This document shows positions 52,701 to 62,899 of a stretch of 64,000 bases of DNA, one piece after another. The translations under genes and the position numbers were made by a program. This DNA is from Euglena gracilis (Eukaryota > Euglenida > Euglenophyceae > Euglenales), in contig CP154957.1 of assembly GCA_039621445.1 (NCBI GenBank), forward strand, positions 45,253,681 to 45,317,680, read 5' to 3'. A model generated the notes under the pieces. It worked only from the letters and a program-made list of their open reading frames with translations, did no database searches and was not told the origin of the DNA. Numbering within the stretch: the stretch's first letter is position 1; every line of letters starts with the position of its first letter.

Positions 52701-55700
52701 TGGGTTATTTGGGCCAAAGCCGATGGTTTTGATGACATTTCAGAAAATTGTGGTGACAAGGCGCAACTAGGCAAAGTATGTGAAGCTTTTTTTTTCTCTG
52801 TTAAAGGTGTGATTCCTGCATTAGGTTTATTGCACACAAGTGGATGGGATATAACAGTGCCACCATCAAACAATGTTGCTTGGGGTATCAAGTTGGAATA
52901 GATGAGGGGAAGTTGTTTGTGAAAAGCGTCCACGCCAAGAGGCTTGAAGAGAAAAGCACCAGTTTTGGTGTTGCCATCCACCATTGTGGTTAATATGTCA
53001 TGTGCCAACCACTCTCATGAAGCGTCCCAAAAACCTTCAGCAAAAAAAGGACCAAAGTGGACAAGAGCCTCTCTGGCAGGAAAAAAGAAGCTTATTCCCA
53101 AAACTTTGCATTTGCAACAAAAAACTCTTTAATCCCTGAGCACCCATTCCAAACGGACCTCCTTGGATGCGTTAGCTTGTCACGATTGCTTTCATGTTGA
53201 CTGAATGATCAAAATGTATTGTTGGTATGAAAGAATTTTAAGGCAGCTTTACCCCCCACCTATAGGAAAAATGGCCGAAAATGGCCGAAAATGGCCGAAA
53301 ATGGCCGAAAATGGCGAAAATCTGGTGGTCAACTATAGGTGCTTGCTGCTGAGGCATCCAGAGGGTGGAGTTTACACACACGCTGTGAAAAGTTGGAAAA
53401 AACACCATGTCACAGAGTTGTGATCCCTGGGTGTTTGAAGTGCGAGGAGTGGTGCAGTGGGGACTACCCAGGTGGAGGGGGTTGGGGGGGGTTGAGGGCA
53501 AGCACAATCTATTTCCTCACCAAGCCCTCGCTCTGGCCGTTCAGAGAGGGGCCCCCGACACACCGTAACACATCAGAGGGACTCCCATAAGCTCAGGGGC
53601 TTCTGTTTTACCTTGCGCTTAAGCGCAAATTTTTTAACTTGCGCTTAAGCGCAAGGTAAAACTATTGCGCTTAAGCGCAATGTCCATTCAAATGGCAGAT
53701 GCATTTGAATGTGTTCGTGCTGTGTGAGATGGATAGATGTGTGAGGTGGGCGATAGAGGAGAATGATGAGGGGGATTTGAGCGCTGCTGTGCCAGAAGCT
53801 CAGTGGATGCTTTTCAACTATTCAGGCGCTGGGGAGGAAGTGGCGGTTCCAAAAAAAATAAGATGAGTCGTGGGCGGTAGGCTGTGGAGCCTGAGTGACC
53901 TTGCACTCAGTCTACAAAGTGGGGGTTTTGGGGATGTTGACAGAAAGACCTGTTCGGCTGAACAATGCCCTCCATCTGCCCGGTGTAATATGGCTGTCTG
54001 GTGGGTTGCAAATTACCAAAAAAAGGCGTGTTAGCATGTCTTCCCTTCTCCGCCGTTGTTGATGGACCCTTTCGATTTCTCAATTCCAGTCGCCCATCCC
54101 CAAAGTTGTGTGCTTCAAATCCTGGGTGAGGAAAGGGGGGTGACAAAACTGTTTCCTGGGCTGCGATTCCCAGGGTTTATCTGGTTCCTGTTCTTTTCCA
54201 AACAGAAATTTCCAACTTTCAAAAGTCAGCTCAAGAGAAGGGCCCTCGGGCATGCTTAACTCCGAGGCAAGTGGGAGGAACCTCCGGCACTGGTAGTTGG
54301 GCTCACAACCCATAGGACAAGAGACGTCTGGGTGTGAAGCAGTTGGTGGTTGTTTTCACACACCAGGGGATTGGTTTCCTGTCCCATGCAGGGTTTCCCC
54401 CCACCTTACCTCTGTCCGCTCTGGTAGTGAGATGCTTCCATGACTGCTCTCTCCACTCACAGTGATAAAAATAAGAAATTGAAAATTGGTGCCCTTTGCA
54501 CCAAAGCGCAATGGGCAGGCTTAAGCAGAATGAAAATTTAAGAGTTTATTTTACATTGTGCCAAAGCGCAACAGAAATACAATTTTAAATTTTCTAAAGC
54601 AGCGTGGGTGTTGCACCGAAGCGCAATGTTGACCAATTCTAACGCAACGTGACCGAGAGTAGGCTTCCGTCCCCCTGTCCCTCATTTTTGTGCTCTATCC
54701 CCTCTGGTGTTCATATTCAACCAAGGCCGTCCTCTCCCTCTGTTGTGAGATATGTTTCAAGGAGTTATATTGCGCTTCGCAACACCCACACCAATATAAA
54801 ATTGTATTTCTATTTGCTCTTTGGCGCAAGATAACCCTTAAATTTTCATTCTTCACAATCCTACCCATGAAACACATGTTGACACAAAATTCTATATCAT
54901 TACCCAAGTGTGGCAATGGTCACCCACACGTTGAATTATAAAGAAGTAAAATATTTGCGCCAAAGCGCAAAGCGTTTTATTTTTGTTATGAAAAAAATTC
55001 CAAAGCCAAAGTGCAAATGCGCAATGGATTCCTCTCGTTTCATCACCCGGCGCTTTGTGTTCATGCACACTGTTGTAGACGGTGGAGTCCCAAGTCGTTG
55101 CTTTCGTCCCCAGGCCGTGGGGTGCAGGGAGACACTATTTTTCAGATTGTCCTGAGTCTCAGGCCTCAGTGTTCGAAAACAGAATTTTTTTTTGGATTTG
55201 CGCGTTGGCGCAAATTTACAGTCACTTTCAAAGCTAAGTGCGAGTTAGGCCGCTTAAGAATTGCACGAGGAGCGTAATGTGGTAAAAAATTTTCAAGGGC
55301 ACAGCACAACAACAGACCTGGATTATCCGAAGCAGTTCTGCGCCTTAGCTGGCCCCGGGCAGAGGGGGCAGGGGGGGCAACATTATTTTGCTGAATAAAA
55401 TAAATACGATAAATCGTATGAAGATGCCGACGTGAGAGGGGAGGGAGTTTTCAACCCCAGGGGAGGTTGGAACTGGGTTGACCCACCCGTTACCTTCGTG
55501 AGGAAGTGGAATGGGCAGCACTTAAATTGTGCGTTGGGACCATCAATGCAAGCCATTTTTCTGCAGCGATTCACAACCCCATTATCCTTGGGTCAAGGTG
55601 CCGGGCGCCAAAGGGTCCGGGGGCCGTGGCCCCATTGTGCACGAGCTGGGCCACAGCCTCGGGCTCTACCACGAGCACAGCCGGTGGGATCGGGACAGCT

Positions 55701-58700
55701 GGGTGGAGTTCCACGCGGTGTGTGGGTGGGTGCATGGGTGGGGGTAGGGGTGTGGGGGTGTCGGTGTCGGTGTGGGGTGTGGGGCACGCGCAATACCCTG
55801 TTGGGGATTCAACAGCAAAATTTAACAAAATAAAATGCCCTCGCAACGTACCAGTTATAGAACGTTTTTTTTTTTTGGGAAAGTTTACAGAATCAGATTA
55901 AATTGCTGTGTGGAGTTAAAATGTCACGACAAAAATAATATTTTGCCCTGGGATTGATCGACACATTGATGGAGGGGCACACGGACACACATGCACATGG
56001 TCACGAGATTTTTCAAGATGCAAAAAAAATCCTGAGGCCACAGAAATGCCCCCCCTCCTGATGGCTTCCCTCTATTTTCGTCCGTTCATAAAAATGGTGC
56101 GTTTTATCATAGCGGTGGGTGGTGTGTGGTCTCCGATACCATTGAAAAGATGCACTTGTGCCTGAATGTTTGCGCTTGTGTTGGTGGCACACTGTGATCA
56201 TCGTGCATATGTGCCACGTCTTACCCCTGTGCTTCTGGGGTTTCAGGAGAACGTGATCTCTGGCAGCAGTTCACAGTACGCCATCACCAGCGATTCTTTT
56301 GCCTACGGTCTGTACGACTACTCTAGCATCATGCATTACGGTGCGCTTGCTTGAATCCTTGCATTCTCTCCTCCAACCACTGCTTTAAAAAGCTATTTTT
56401 TTAAAAAAAATGTGTTTTTTTTTACAGGCCATCCCAATCGTTGGCTATATTTTGGGCAAATGAGCACCATGCTGGTTCTTGGTTGCAACCATTGGTGCTT
56501 GAAAATGCTTGGGTCATTTCAGCCGAGCAGAGGTGGAAGAATTCTTGACAAACTCTTCATTTTGACCCGAGAGGTTTGGACGGCCAGCGCCAAGTTTCGT
56601 CTCCCCAGGCAGTTGTTCTTTGGACCTGCACAAGCTCAGGGCTTGTGTCGGCGCAAATGAGGTGACGTTCCCAGCGTCGATCCGCCTTCAGGATGGGCAG
56701 AAAAATGCCTCGAAGGTCGTCAGCCCCAGCCATGCCAATCCCCCAACCATGGTGACCCGACGGGACAAACCACGGCCGGCCCATTCTGACGCCCCTGCCG
56801 GCCGGCCGTCCCCAGGGCCGTACGCGTTCTGGGGCGGCACGGGCAGCACGCTGTTTGCCCCGGTGGTGGTCGGGCAGCGGACGGGCCTCACCGCCCGGGA
56901 CATCGCCCTCGTGCGGTGGCTGTATGGCCGGCGCCCCTCTGAGGCTGCCGGGCTGGGACAGGGTGAGGACGGGGCGTGTGCCTGTCCCGAGGACCGCCCG
57001 TCCTGGGAAGCCCGTCTGTCGTGACCTTCTTCAGGGACCTTGCCAATAGTGTATGCACTTTACATCTCATTAAGGGTTGCTGCAGCCACCCCCTATTTTG
57101 GCCCACGGCCAGGCGCAGCACCCCCCCCCTCCCCCTGCCTTGGGTGGTGCTGCTAGCCAGCCCCAACTGCTAGCCAGCCCCTTTTTTTCAGGGTCCAGAC
57201 AGGGGGGAGGTTGCCAGGCAGGGCTAGAAATTTGAGCTAGCTGCCCCCCCCCCCCTGCCAGAGTTCGCCCCCCGCCGTTCCCACAGCCGGGCCGGGCCGG
57301 GCTGGGCTGAAATCAGACAATTGTCCTAATGACGTCGTGCAAAAGCCCAGCCTTGAAAACAATGAGCATCCAAAAGCCCCCCCCCCCCAAAACGGCATTC
57401 TTAGCCAATGCACAGCCCAACAACCGCACCATCCCTCACAATCACCCCAGATTGTGCTGCCAACAAAGGGCCAGCACCAGTCAAACCTGTTTACGTCATT
57501 TTGGCAACCTCTTTTTCAAACAAAAAGACCCCCCAAAATGCACATTTGTGGATTCATTTCTGTCTTTTGACACAACAAACAATTCGCGCTCTATCTGACA
57601 TTTGTATTAGCTCAAAAGTTTTTGCCCCAACTCTTTGTCAAAATATTCTTTTTATAAGAAAAAAGATGTCGTTTTCGCGGGTAATTTCTTTCCTCTCTAC
57701 CAGGTTTCTTTTCACAGGGTGGGGGGCATCATTCAGGCAGCCGCAATCCCAAGGGGTGATATTTTTGGTGGGGTATACACCCTCCAATGTTGATGATGCA
57801 AGGACGCAAGGAGCTGGGCTGCCGCCAAAGTACGTTTCGAGGCGTCCGGGTTTCTCTCCCCAGGCACCTGTGCTGGGTCCGGAATGCTGACCCGCCCCTC
57901 TTTGGGGACCAGGCAAAGGGCCGCCGCGCGCAACAACTGCAGCTCCCAGCCCCAGGCGGCCATCCAGTGCGCCACCAACTACGACGCCTTCGCGTACGTG
58001 GTCCGGCCCGGCCGGCCGTTCTCCCTCAACGTCGTGGGCTACTACCAACCCCAGGCCCTGACCCTGACCTTTGCCCTGCCCTGGGGGCCGCCCATCTGGC
58101 ACACCAATTGTGAATTGTTCCACGGCTCAATTTGTTTGCGCTCCGTTGCATCGTCTCCCACCAGAGTTCGCCAGATTCCAGAGAGGAGTTTCTGAGCGCC
58201 ACTGATTGTCGTTGTTTGATTTTGTGTTAGATTTCTGTGTCATGTGCCATGTCTCAGGTCAAGGAAACGTGCTTTTTTTGTTTTCCTTTACACGTATTTA
58301 TCATTTTCCCGAAAATTGTCACCCATCATTTAGGCCTCTGGCTGAGGGCTTTATATTTTATATTCCGGCAGTCTGCACCGAAAGGTGTAGCGCATCCAAC
58401 ACACAGCATACAGCACAAGGTTACAAACTCCTGCCAGCCGCCCCTCCCCGACGGTGCGGTCTCCCCAGCCCCGCCCTCGGGGGCGTCGGCCAACCTCGCC
58501 TCTCCCTACACCGCCCCTGCCTCCGACTCCATCGTCAGCCTGCGGGTGACGTGGACGCCCACCAGTGCCCAGCTCGGCACTCACACCGTCCAGGCGACCT
58601 TCTCCACCGCCGGCGGCCTCTCCCGCGCCTGCGACTTCCAGGTGAGTCTGCCTGTTTGTGGGGCAGTGCAACATAGCTGGCAACTTGTTTTTTTGGACTC

Positions 58701-61700
58701 TGTTTTCCTTTAATTTTAACAATGTTTTTTTTTAAAGAGATAACAAGAAACACCCACGAAGTTTACACCGAAATTTGAATGCATATCTTCAATCCTTTTT
58801 GGTAGCTTTTGGGGCATTTCTGCCAACACTTCCTTCCACAAGAAAAAATTGTTTGGATGTTTTTGACCATTTTTGTCAGCTTTTGAACTTAGTAGGCTTC
58901 GAAGTGTGGTTTGGGTGTTTCAAACCGAGTTTTTCAATAAATTTTCCTTTTGTTTTTTGATGTTTTTTTGTCGTTTTTTTCTTCTTCAAAAAAACACATT
59001 GTTTTTTTTCTTTCAGAAACAAAAAACGTCAACTATGCCGTGCACTGTTCGTGGGGCCGAGCACACTCACCGCTTTTCAGGTCGGGGCCCAATAGAACGG
59101 TGAAGTGGGTGGCAAATATCTGCAGAACCACGAGGTTTGTTTGGCATTTTGGAGACCTGGCGATTCTGGGGAGGGGGGAATTGCCATCCACTCGGACCCA
59201 CCAACAGCCCCCCCAGGTCCCTCCACCGCCACCACTCCCCAACACGTCGTCCAGAGAGGCAGGACTGTCGCCAGCTGGAGCCGTTCTCCCTCCCCGGTGC
59301 GCCCAGGTCACCGTCTCGGCCTCCGCCTGTGACGGCCGCCAGGGCAACGCAGCCACCGACTGCAGCGGCCACGGGCGTTGCACTGAACAAGCTGCTCTTT
59401 TCTCCTGCCCCCCCCCCCCCATATGTATGGGTGGGTGAGTGTACCTACAGCCTACACCCTACAGCCTGTTTCCGCAGCATAATGGCAGCATAGTGCACCC
59501 ACAAGCAGGGCGGTCCGTAAGTGACGGGATTCTTTCTTTTTTTCCTTTAGTTAAGGACCGCCCCCTTAAGGACCGCCCCCCCACCTCTTCCTGTATTTCC
59601 GGGAGCACCAATTTTTAGACCCGAAAAGATTTTTCCCGGCGACTTCGGCACCCGGTGTTTTTTTTGACCCACTTTGAGCCCATATGGGAGGTCCCCCAGA
59701 AAACCCTCAAAACCCCATTTTTTCACACTTTCCGAAATTTCAACATTTTCTCAAAAATTTGATTTTGAGAGGTTTTTGAAGCAAAAAAATGTCATTGAAA
59801 ATCCAAAAAAATTCAAGAGAAAAAATCTCAGTAAAATTTGAGTCTGCTGAAATTTGGTCCATTTTTTTTTGACCTTCGTTTTTTTCACCCACTCCTAAAA
59901 ATTACCAATTTTTAAACCTGAAATTTTTGAGGTTTTTTTTTGTGAAAAATGTGGGTTTCCATTAAAAAATCATGTATTTTGGGTTCATTTTTCAAGGAAT
60001 TTTCAAAAAAATTCCCCGGCCAACATCCCCATTGTCCTGAAATCAGTGAAAATGCTGTGGTGGATGAGGGGGTCGACCCCCCCCCCCACCAGGCCTTCCC
60101 GTTCTGCCCTGCTGCCCCCCCAATACACAGAAAGGCCCCTACACCACTGGTGTTTTTCCACACCTGCCAAGTGCAACGTCCGATCACAGATTGCCACGTA
60201 ATTTGCCCTTTGGAGCCCCCATATTTTCCTCCTGGCACATGTGCAATGCGCACATATGATGTGTGCCCCTGGTATCAGCATTTTTTTTTTGGTGGTCCTT
60301 GAAAGCAAAGAGAAATCGTTGGGGTTGCCGTTTCCCCCAAACCACCCCATTTATAAACCGTTGGGGTTTGCAGGATAAGGAATTGTTGGCAAAAATCTAT
60401 CTCCCAAAAATGATGCCAAAACCCCCCCAAAATAGAAATTTTCCGCAGATTTTGATGATTTGGTATATGGATGATGGTCTAAGAATGTGAGGAATCGCTT
60501 CCACAATGTCGAGCTGTTCTTGCCGAAAACCGCCAAATTTCCTTTGCCCATTTTCCTGTGGATTTTTCATTGAATGTGCTGGGACAGCGGACTTTTTTTT
60601 TTATTTCATTGAGGACGTTTCAAAAGCAGCTTGGTACCATGACCAGCATTGCATGGCCATGCGAGTGCGACAAGAATTATTATGGGCGTCTGTGTGAGAC
60701 CGCATATGACTGCTCTGCCACCGTCTCCGAGACATTCAATTCAGGCGTGCAAACGTTCCACCACCACACAAGATTTTTCGTGCGTCTGCATGCTTGTGAA
60801 CCTCAGCTTGGTGGCGGAACTCTTAGTTTACACCCCCTCTGGAGGTCTGGGGAAAAACACTCAAGGGTGGGAGTTTGCACCAGCTGCGGGGGAACTTGAA
60901 CAAAGATAAGGGTCGTGGGAAGAAGTTGTGGCCAAACGTTTGCCTTTCGAAGGGTCCATCCAAGCCCCCCCCACCAAGTTTTTGGGGATAATCCCCAACC
61001 TCCTCCACCAGCGGACGTGGCAGCCTGACCCTGCAGGGGCCAGCTGGCCTTGCCCAGCCCTGCTGGTGGCTGTCAGCCGGCGCTGTCTCCTTGCTGGCCT
61101 CAGGCATGGGGGCTTTCTATGGCAGTGACGGCAGTGTGGCAGTGACGGCGGGGTACCTGCAGATGGCGCAGCCCGGCAGCAGCTCCGCGGCGTACCTGAC
61201 GGGCATCAGCCTGACGCCGGCCGCGGTGGAGGTCAGCGTGTGGGTGGGCCCCAGCATCCCGGCCAGGCGTTGGTGCTGCTGCATTGTGACTGGTGGGCTG
61301 TCCTCCCAAAGTGCAAGGTGCAGGCTGTGTGATAATCTGCGGGGTGGACGGTGATGCCGGTGATGCCAGCAACTAATGCCTCTTCCAGACCCCGTTTGCT
61401 TCCTGTTCCCCGATGCCATCCCTGGGCTTTGCCCAAGCGGTGAACACGCACCCCGCGTCAGGTCTTATCATCTCTTCCCGGGTGGTGTGCCAACCCCGGT
61501 GCCAAGGTCTGGGCCCGACCTCCGGCACGGCCGTCAACCTCCAGCTGGGCAGCCCGTCCTACGTCCAGCTGGCGGAGCTAAAGATGCAGAACGGCGGGTT
61601 CCAGGCGACGGCGTTCTCATACACCGTCCCCCTCTCCGGCATCATCCCGGCCCCCAATACATGGTCCGTGTCCTATTCTCGCCTCCCTGTGTTGACTCCC

Positions 61701-62038
61701 TGCCTTAAGACCATTGCCCCTTGAACCTCCACCATATCCCATACATGTTTGTTCCCACACTTGCAGGTACACCATACGCATCGTCTTCGACTATCGCCGG
61801 CGGTCATTCAAGTACCTGGTTGATGGCACGTCCTATCTGGAGCTGTCTTTCGACACTTCCCAGGCTGGCACCCAGGCATACGTTGGTCTTGTGGTATTGC
61901 GGTGTGTGTCCTTGTGCTTCCCAGTGCGCTATATTCCGCTTGCCAGTGTGAGAAAAACTCCACACAGCACACCCTCATTTGACTGGGAAGTGCAAGATGC
62001 GTGATGTGCGATGTGTGATGTGCGGTGGTGTGCGATGT

Positions 62039-62078
<40 letters not shown>

Positions 62079-62150
62079 TGTGCCAAAACTCAGGGCACAG
62101 GTCTCGGGCACGGTGGTGCGCTTCGACAACTTCAAGGCGGACTGCACTCG
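48658..62150 (+). CDS. Secreted astacin (M12A) metalloprotease with Ig-like, EGF-like and lectin-like domains
   Basis: Astacins are zinc endopeptidases of the secretory pathway. Catalytic exons: about 49450-49641 (VNGRVRVAYTISTLTDSTIT), 49885 to about 49990 (TECQATIGYGTGSRPIWLTS), 55614-55717 with HELGHSLGLYHEHSRWDRD (the HExxHxxGxxHExxRxDRD zinc signature), 56247-56340 ending SIMHY (Met-turn) and 56816-56962 (TGLTARDIALVRWLYG). Phases match at each joint. Downstream: about 57893-58095, 58400-58640 (WTPTSAQLGTHTVQATFST, Ig-like), 59310 to about 59380 (CSGHGRC) and about 60620-60700 (PCECDKNYYGRLCE), forming an EGF-like fold, then 61105 onward, 61514-61662, 61768 onward and 62101 onward (VFDYRRRSFKYLVDG, VVRFDNFKADC), like a LamG/ConA-type lectin. 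MINVCGAIAAALLLFICVIF at 48658 could be the signal peptide, but its link is unproven. Confidence 0.8.
49640..49760. repeat. (CCTG)n microsatellite
   Basis: About 18 units of CCTG/TCTG directly follow the donor of the first astacin exon (GAA then GTGTGT at 49642). It lies wholly in the intron; the long Cys/Leu/Pro frames through it are artefacts. Confidence 0.95.
50435..50932. mobile_element. 498-bp MITE with exact 8-bp target duplication and CCGCGG hairpin series
   Basis: The ends CATACTTGCAGTTAGTGCG and CGCACTAACTGCAAGTATG are perfect 19-bp inverted repeats. The flanks ATGGGGGT (50427-50434) and ATGGGGGT (50933-50940) are identical. Inside are about eight units with a GCGCCGCGACCACCGCGG-like core (each a small CCGCG...CGCGG hairpin) separated by A/T-runs, arranged toward both ends. 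No coding potential. It sits in the astacin intron 49991-55613. Confidence 0.93.
52150..52590. repeat. 18-bp minisatellite (GATGCAGATGCTGGACAA)
   Basis: About 24 degenerate units of GATGCAGATGCTGGACAA, some with CGAC or GTAG variants. In one plus frame it would encode D-A-D-A-G-Q repeats, but stops interrupt it from 52198; on the minus strand it gives L-V-Q-H-L-H repeats. Probably non-coding. Confidence 0.85.
52682..53008 (-). CDS. Unrecognised ORF in the nested TIR element
   Basis: On the minus strand an ATG at 52982 opens MVDGNTKTGAFLFKPLGVDA, then FHKQLPLIYSNLIPQATLFD and GGTVISHPLVCNKPNAGITP. The composition is that of a folded protein. After I-T-P-L the sequence turns Lys-rich, and a second protein-like piece (ALSPQFSEMSSKPSALAQIT) follows, so a short intron may separate them. 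It may belong to the nested element or to element B. The plus-strand frame over the same bases (52602-52901) is less convincing. Confidence 0.35.
   Translation of the reverse strand: MAHDILTTMVDGNTKTGAFLFKPLGVDAFHKQLPLIYSNLIPQATLFDGGTVISHPLVCNKPNAGITPLTEKKKASHTLPSCALSPQFSEMSSKPSALAQITHLEVVR
53606..53661. repeat. 23-bp perfect hairpin of TTGCGCTTAAGCGCAA units
   Basis: Arms 53606-53628 and 53639-53661 are exact reverse complements, each containing the palindrome TTGCGCTTAAGCGCAA, with a 10-bp loop. A third unit follows at 53665-53680. It lies inside element B. Confidence 0.9.
53690..55230. other. Interior of element B, no assignable gene
   Basis: Apart from scattered AAAGCGCAA palindrome copies (54490-54840, 54955-55020) nothing is recognisable. 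Frames at 54056-54259 and 54690-54941 are open but show no domain. Confidence 0.4.
57110..57310. repeat. C/G-run repeat with TAGCCAGCCCC inner repeats
   Basis: TGCTAGCCAGCCCC occurs twice in tandem (57149-57181), followed by C/G-runs and a GCCGGGCCGGGCCGGGCT tract. It resembles the interior of the CAGGCATTTGCTT MITE family (GCTAGCCAGT blocks) but lacks its ends. It is in an intron of the astacin gene. Confidence 0.5.
58790..59050. repeat. Diverged internal fragment of the 16022-17022 element
   Basis: TTTTTGAACTT, CAAAGTATGG/CGAAGTGTGG, GGGTGTTTCA, CGAGTTTTTCAAT and TTTTCCTTTTGTTTTT blocks appear in the same order and orientation as at 16455-16745. The terminal repeats are absent. It lies in an astacin-gene intron. 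Confidence 0.65.
59506..60111. mobile_element. Diverged relative of the 3358-3981 MITE
   Basis: From about 59575 the sequence tracks the element at 3420-3981 block by block (CCCACCTCTTCCTGT, CCCGGCGACTTCGGC, TCACACTTTCCGAAATTTCA, GATTTTGAGAGGTTTTTGAAG) and ends with CCTTCCCGTTCTGCCCTG at 60111. The left end is not canonical: CAGGGCGGTCCGTAAGTGAC at 59506, then a doubled TTAAGGACCGCCCCC. No target duplication was found, so the left part may be recombinant. It lies between the EGF-like exons of the astacin gene. Confidence 0.65.
62039..62079. repeat. (GT)n microsatellite
   Basis: About 20 GT dinucleotides shortly before the exon that begins V-S-G-T-V-V-R-F-D-N-F (62101). Intronic. Confidence 0.95.
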
Positions 62151-62629
62151 CCTAACCGACACCCCAACGCCCACTCCCACCCGTAATCTTCTCCGACACA
62201 CCCCAACGCCAACTGTGGCCAGGGCAGTCTGGGACCGCGCCCCTTCAGCCCCCCTACCCCCCAACCATCCAGTGACAACCACTGCCAGTGTAAGGTTGCA
62301 GCAAGCACAACATGATCAAAATGTATTTGAATTTTTGGGTCTCCAGTAATTACATCATTTGCTGATTTTGTGTAGTGCTGCTGGTTTTCAAAAAGTGATT
62401 GACTAATTTTTTGACTGGAAAGTCGCACCGTAGAGGAAAGCAATGGTATGCTGGGGACCCTGCAACCTGTTTTCTTCCAGCCTCAAATTTCAAACCGCTG
62501 ATGTGATTGTTTAAAACCGAAAATAAAGAGACGCTGAAGAAACCCACCGATTCAGAAAAAATCACCTCTTGAAAATTTAATAAATTTTTGAATTTTTATC
62601 CTTGTCCAATCCAGGCTGTATTTTTGTTG

Positions 62630-62890
62630 GGTGCCGACCCCACCCCGGGGGGGGGGGGTGCCTACCTGGGCAGGCACCCCAAGGCACTCCAAATCCGACC
62701 CCCCGGGGGGGGGGGGGTAGGGCACACAGCCAAAAGTGCCCTAGCACAGACCCGGCGCTGAAGGTGCGGGGAGCCAAAAATGGCCTATTTTCAAAGGTAT
62801 GTGCCCGGGCACAGGCCCAAATCCGACCCCGGGGGGGAGGGTAGTGCCTGCCTGGGCAGGCACTCATAGGCACTCCGGACCCCCCCTCCC
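62630..62890. repeat. C/G-run repeat with internal inverted CCTGGGCAGGCAC blocks
   Basis: GGGTGCCTACCTGGGCAGGC and GTGCCTGCCTGGGCAGGCAC flank two C/G-run blocks, and AAATCCGACCCC occurs twice. It lies in the spacer between the astacin gene and the minus-strand exon at 63.6 kb. Confidence 0.55.
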
Positions 62891-62899
62891 CCGGGTTTG

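Larger units (their letters stand above)
51456..53346. mobile_element. Nested 1.9-kb TIR element with ATGGCCGAAA arrays
   Basis: The ends GCAAGCACCTATAG (51456-51469) and CTATAGGTGCTTGC (53333-53346) are perfect inverted repeats flanked by TGCTGA on both sides (51450-51455 and 53347-53352), a possible 6-bp target duplication. Each end is followed by a tandem array of the 10-mer ATGGCCGAAA (51475-51613, interrupted; 53270-53320). A segment of about 70 bp at 51750-51820 recurs at 52673-52743. An 18-bp minisatellite lies at 52150-52590 and a minus-strand frame at 52682-53008. Confidence 0.7.
51046..55258. mobile_element. Large TIR element B (4.2 kb) inside the astacin catalytic domain intron
   Basis: The ends 51046-51071 (CTTAGGCGGCC...GCACTTAAG) and 55233-55258 are inverted repeats matching at 22 of 26 positions and belong to the same family as 26932/29442 and 4957/9120. 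Subterminal palindromes TTGCGCTGGCGCAA (about 51090) and TTTGCGCGTTGGCGCAAA (about 55196) lie just inside. Internal copies use a different spacer from the other two elements: TTGCGCTTAAGCGCAA at 53613-53680, and GCACCAAAGCGCAA / GCGCCAAAGCGCAA types at about 54497, 54560, 54615 and 54955. A second TIR element is nested at 51456-53346. No clear target duplication. Confidence 0.75.

Noticed and set aside
51046-55258. Clean target duplications for the large element family
   Set aside because: The flanks share only 3-5 offset bases (AAT, AGAT, TGGxG) and no common length fits all three.
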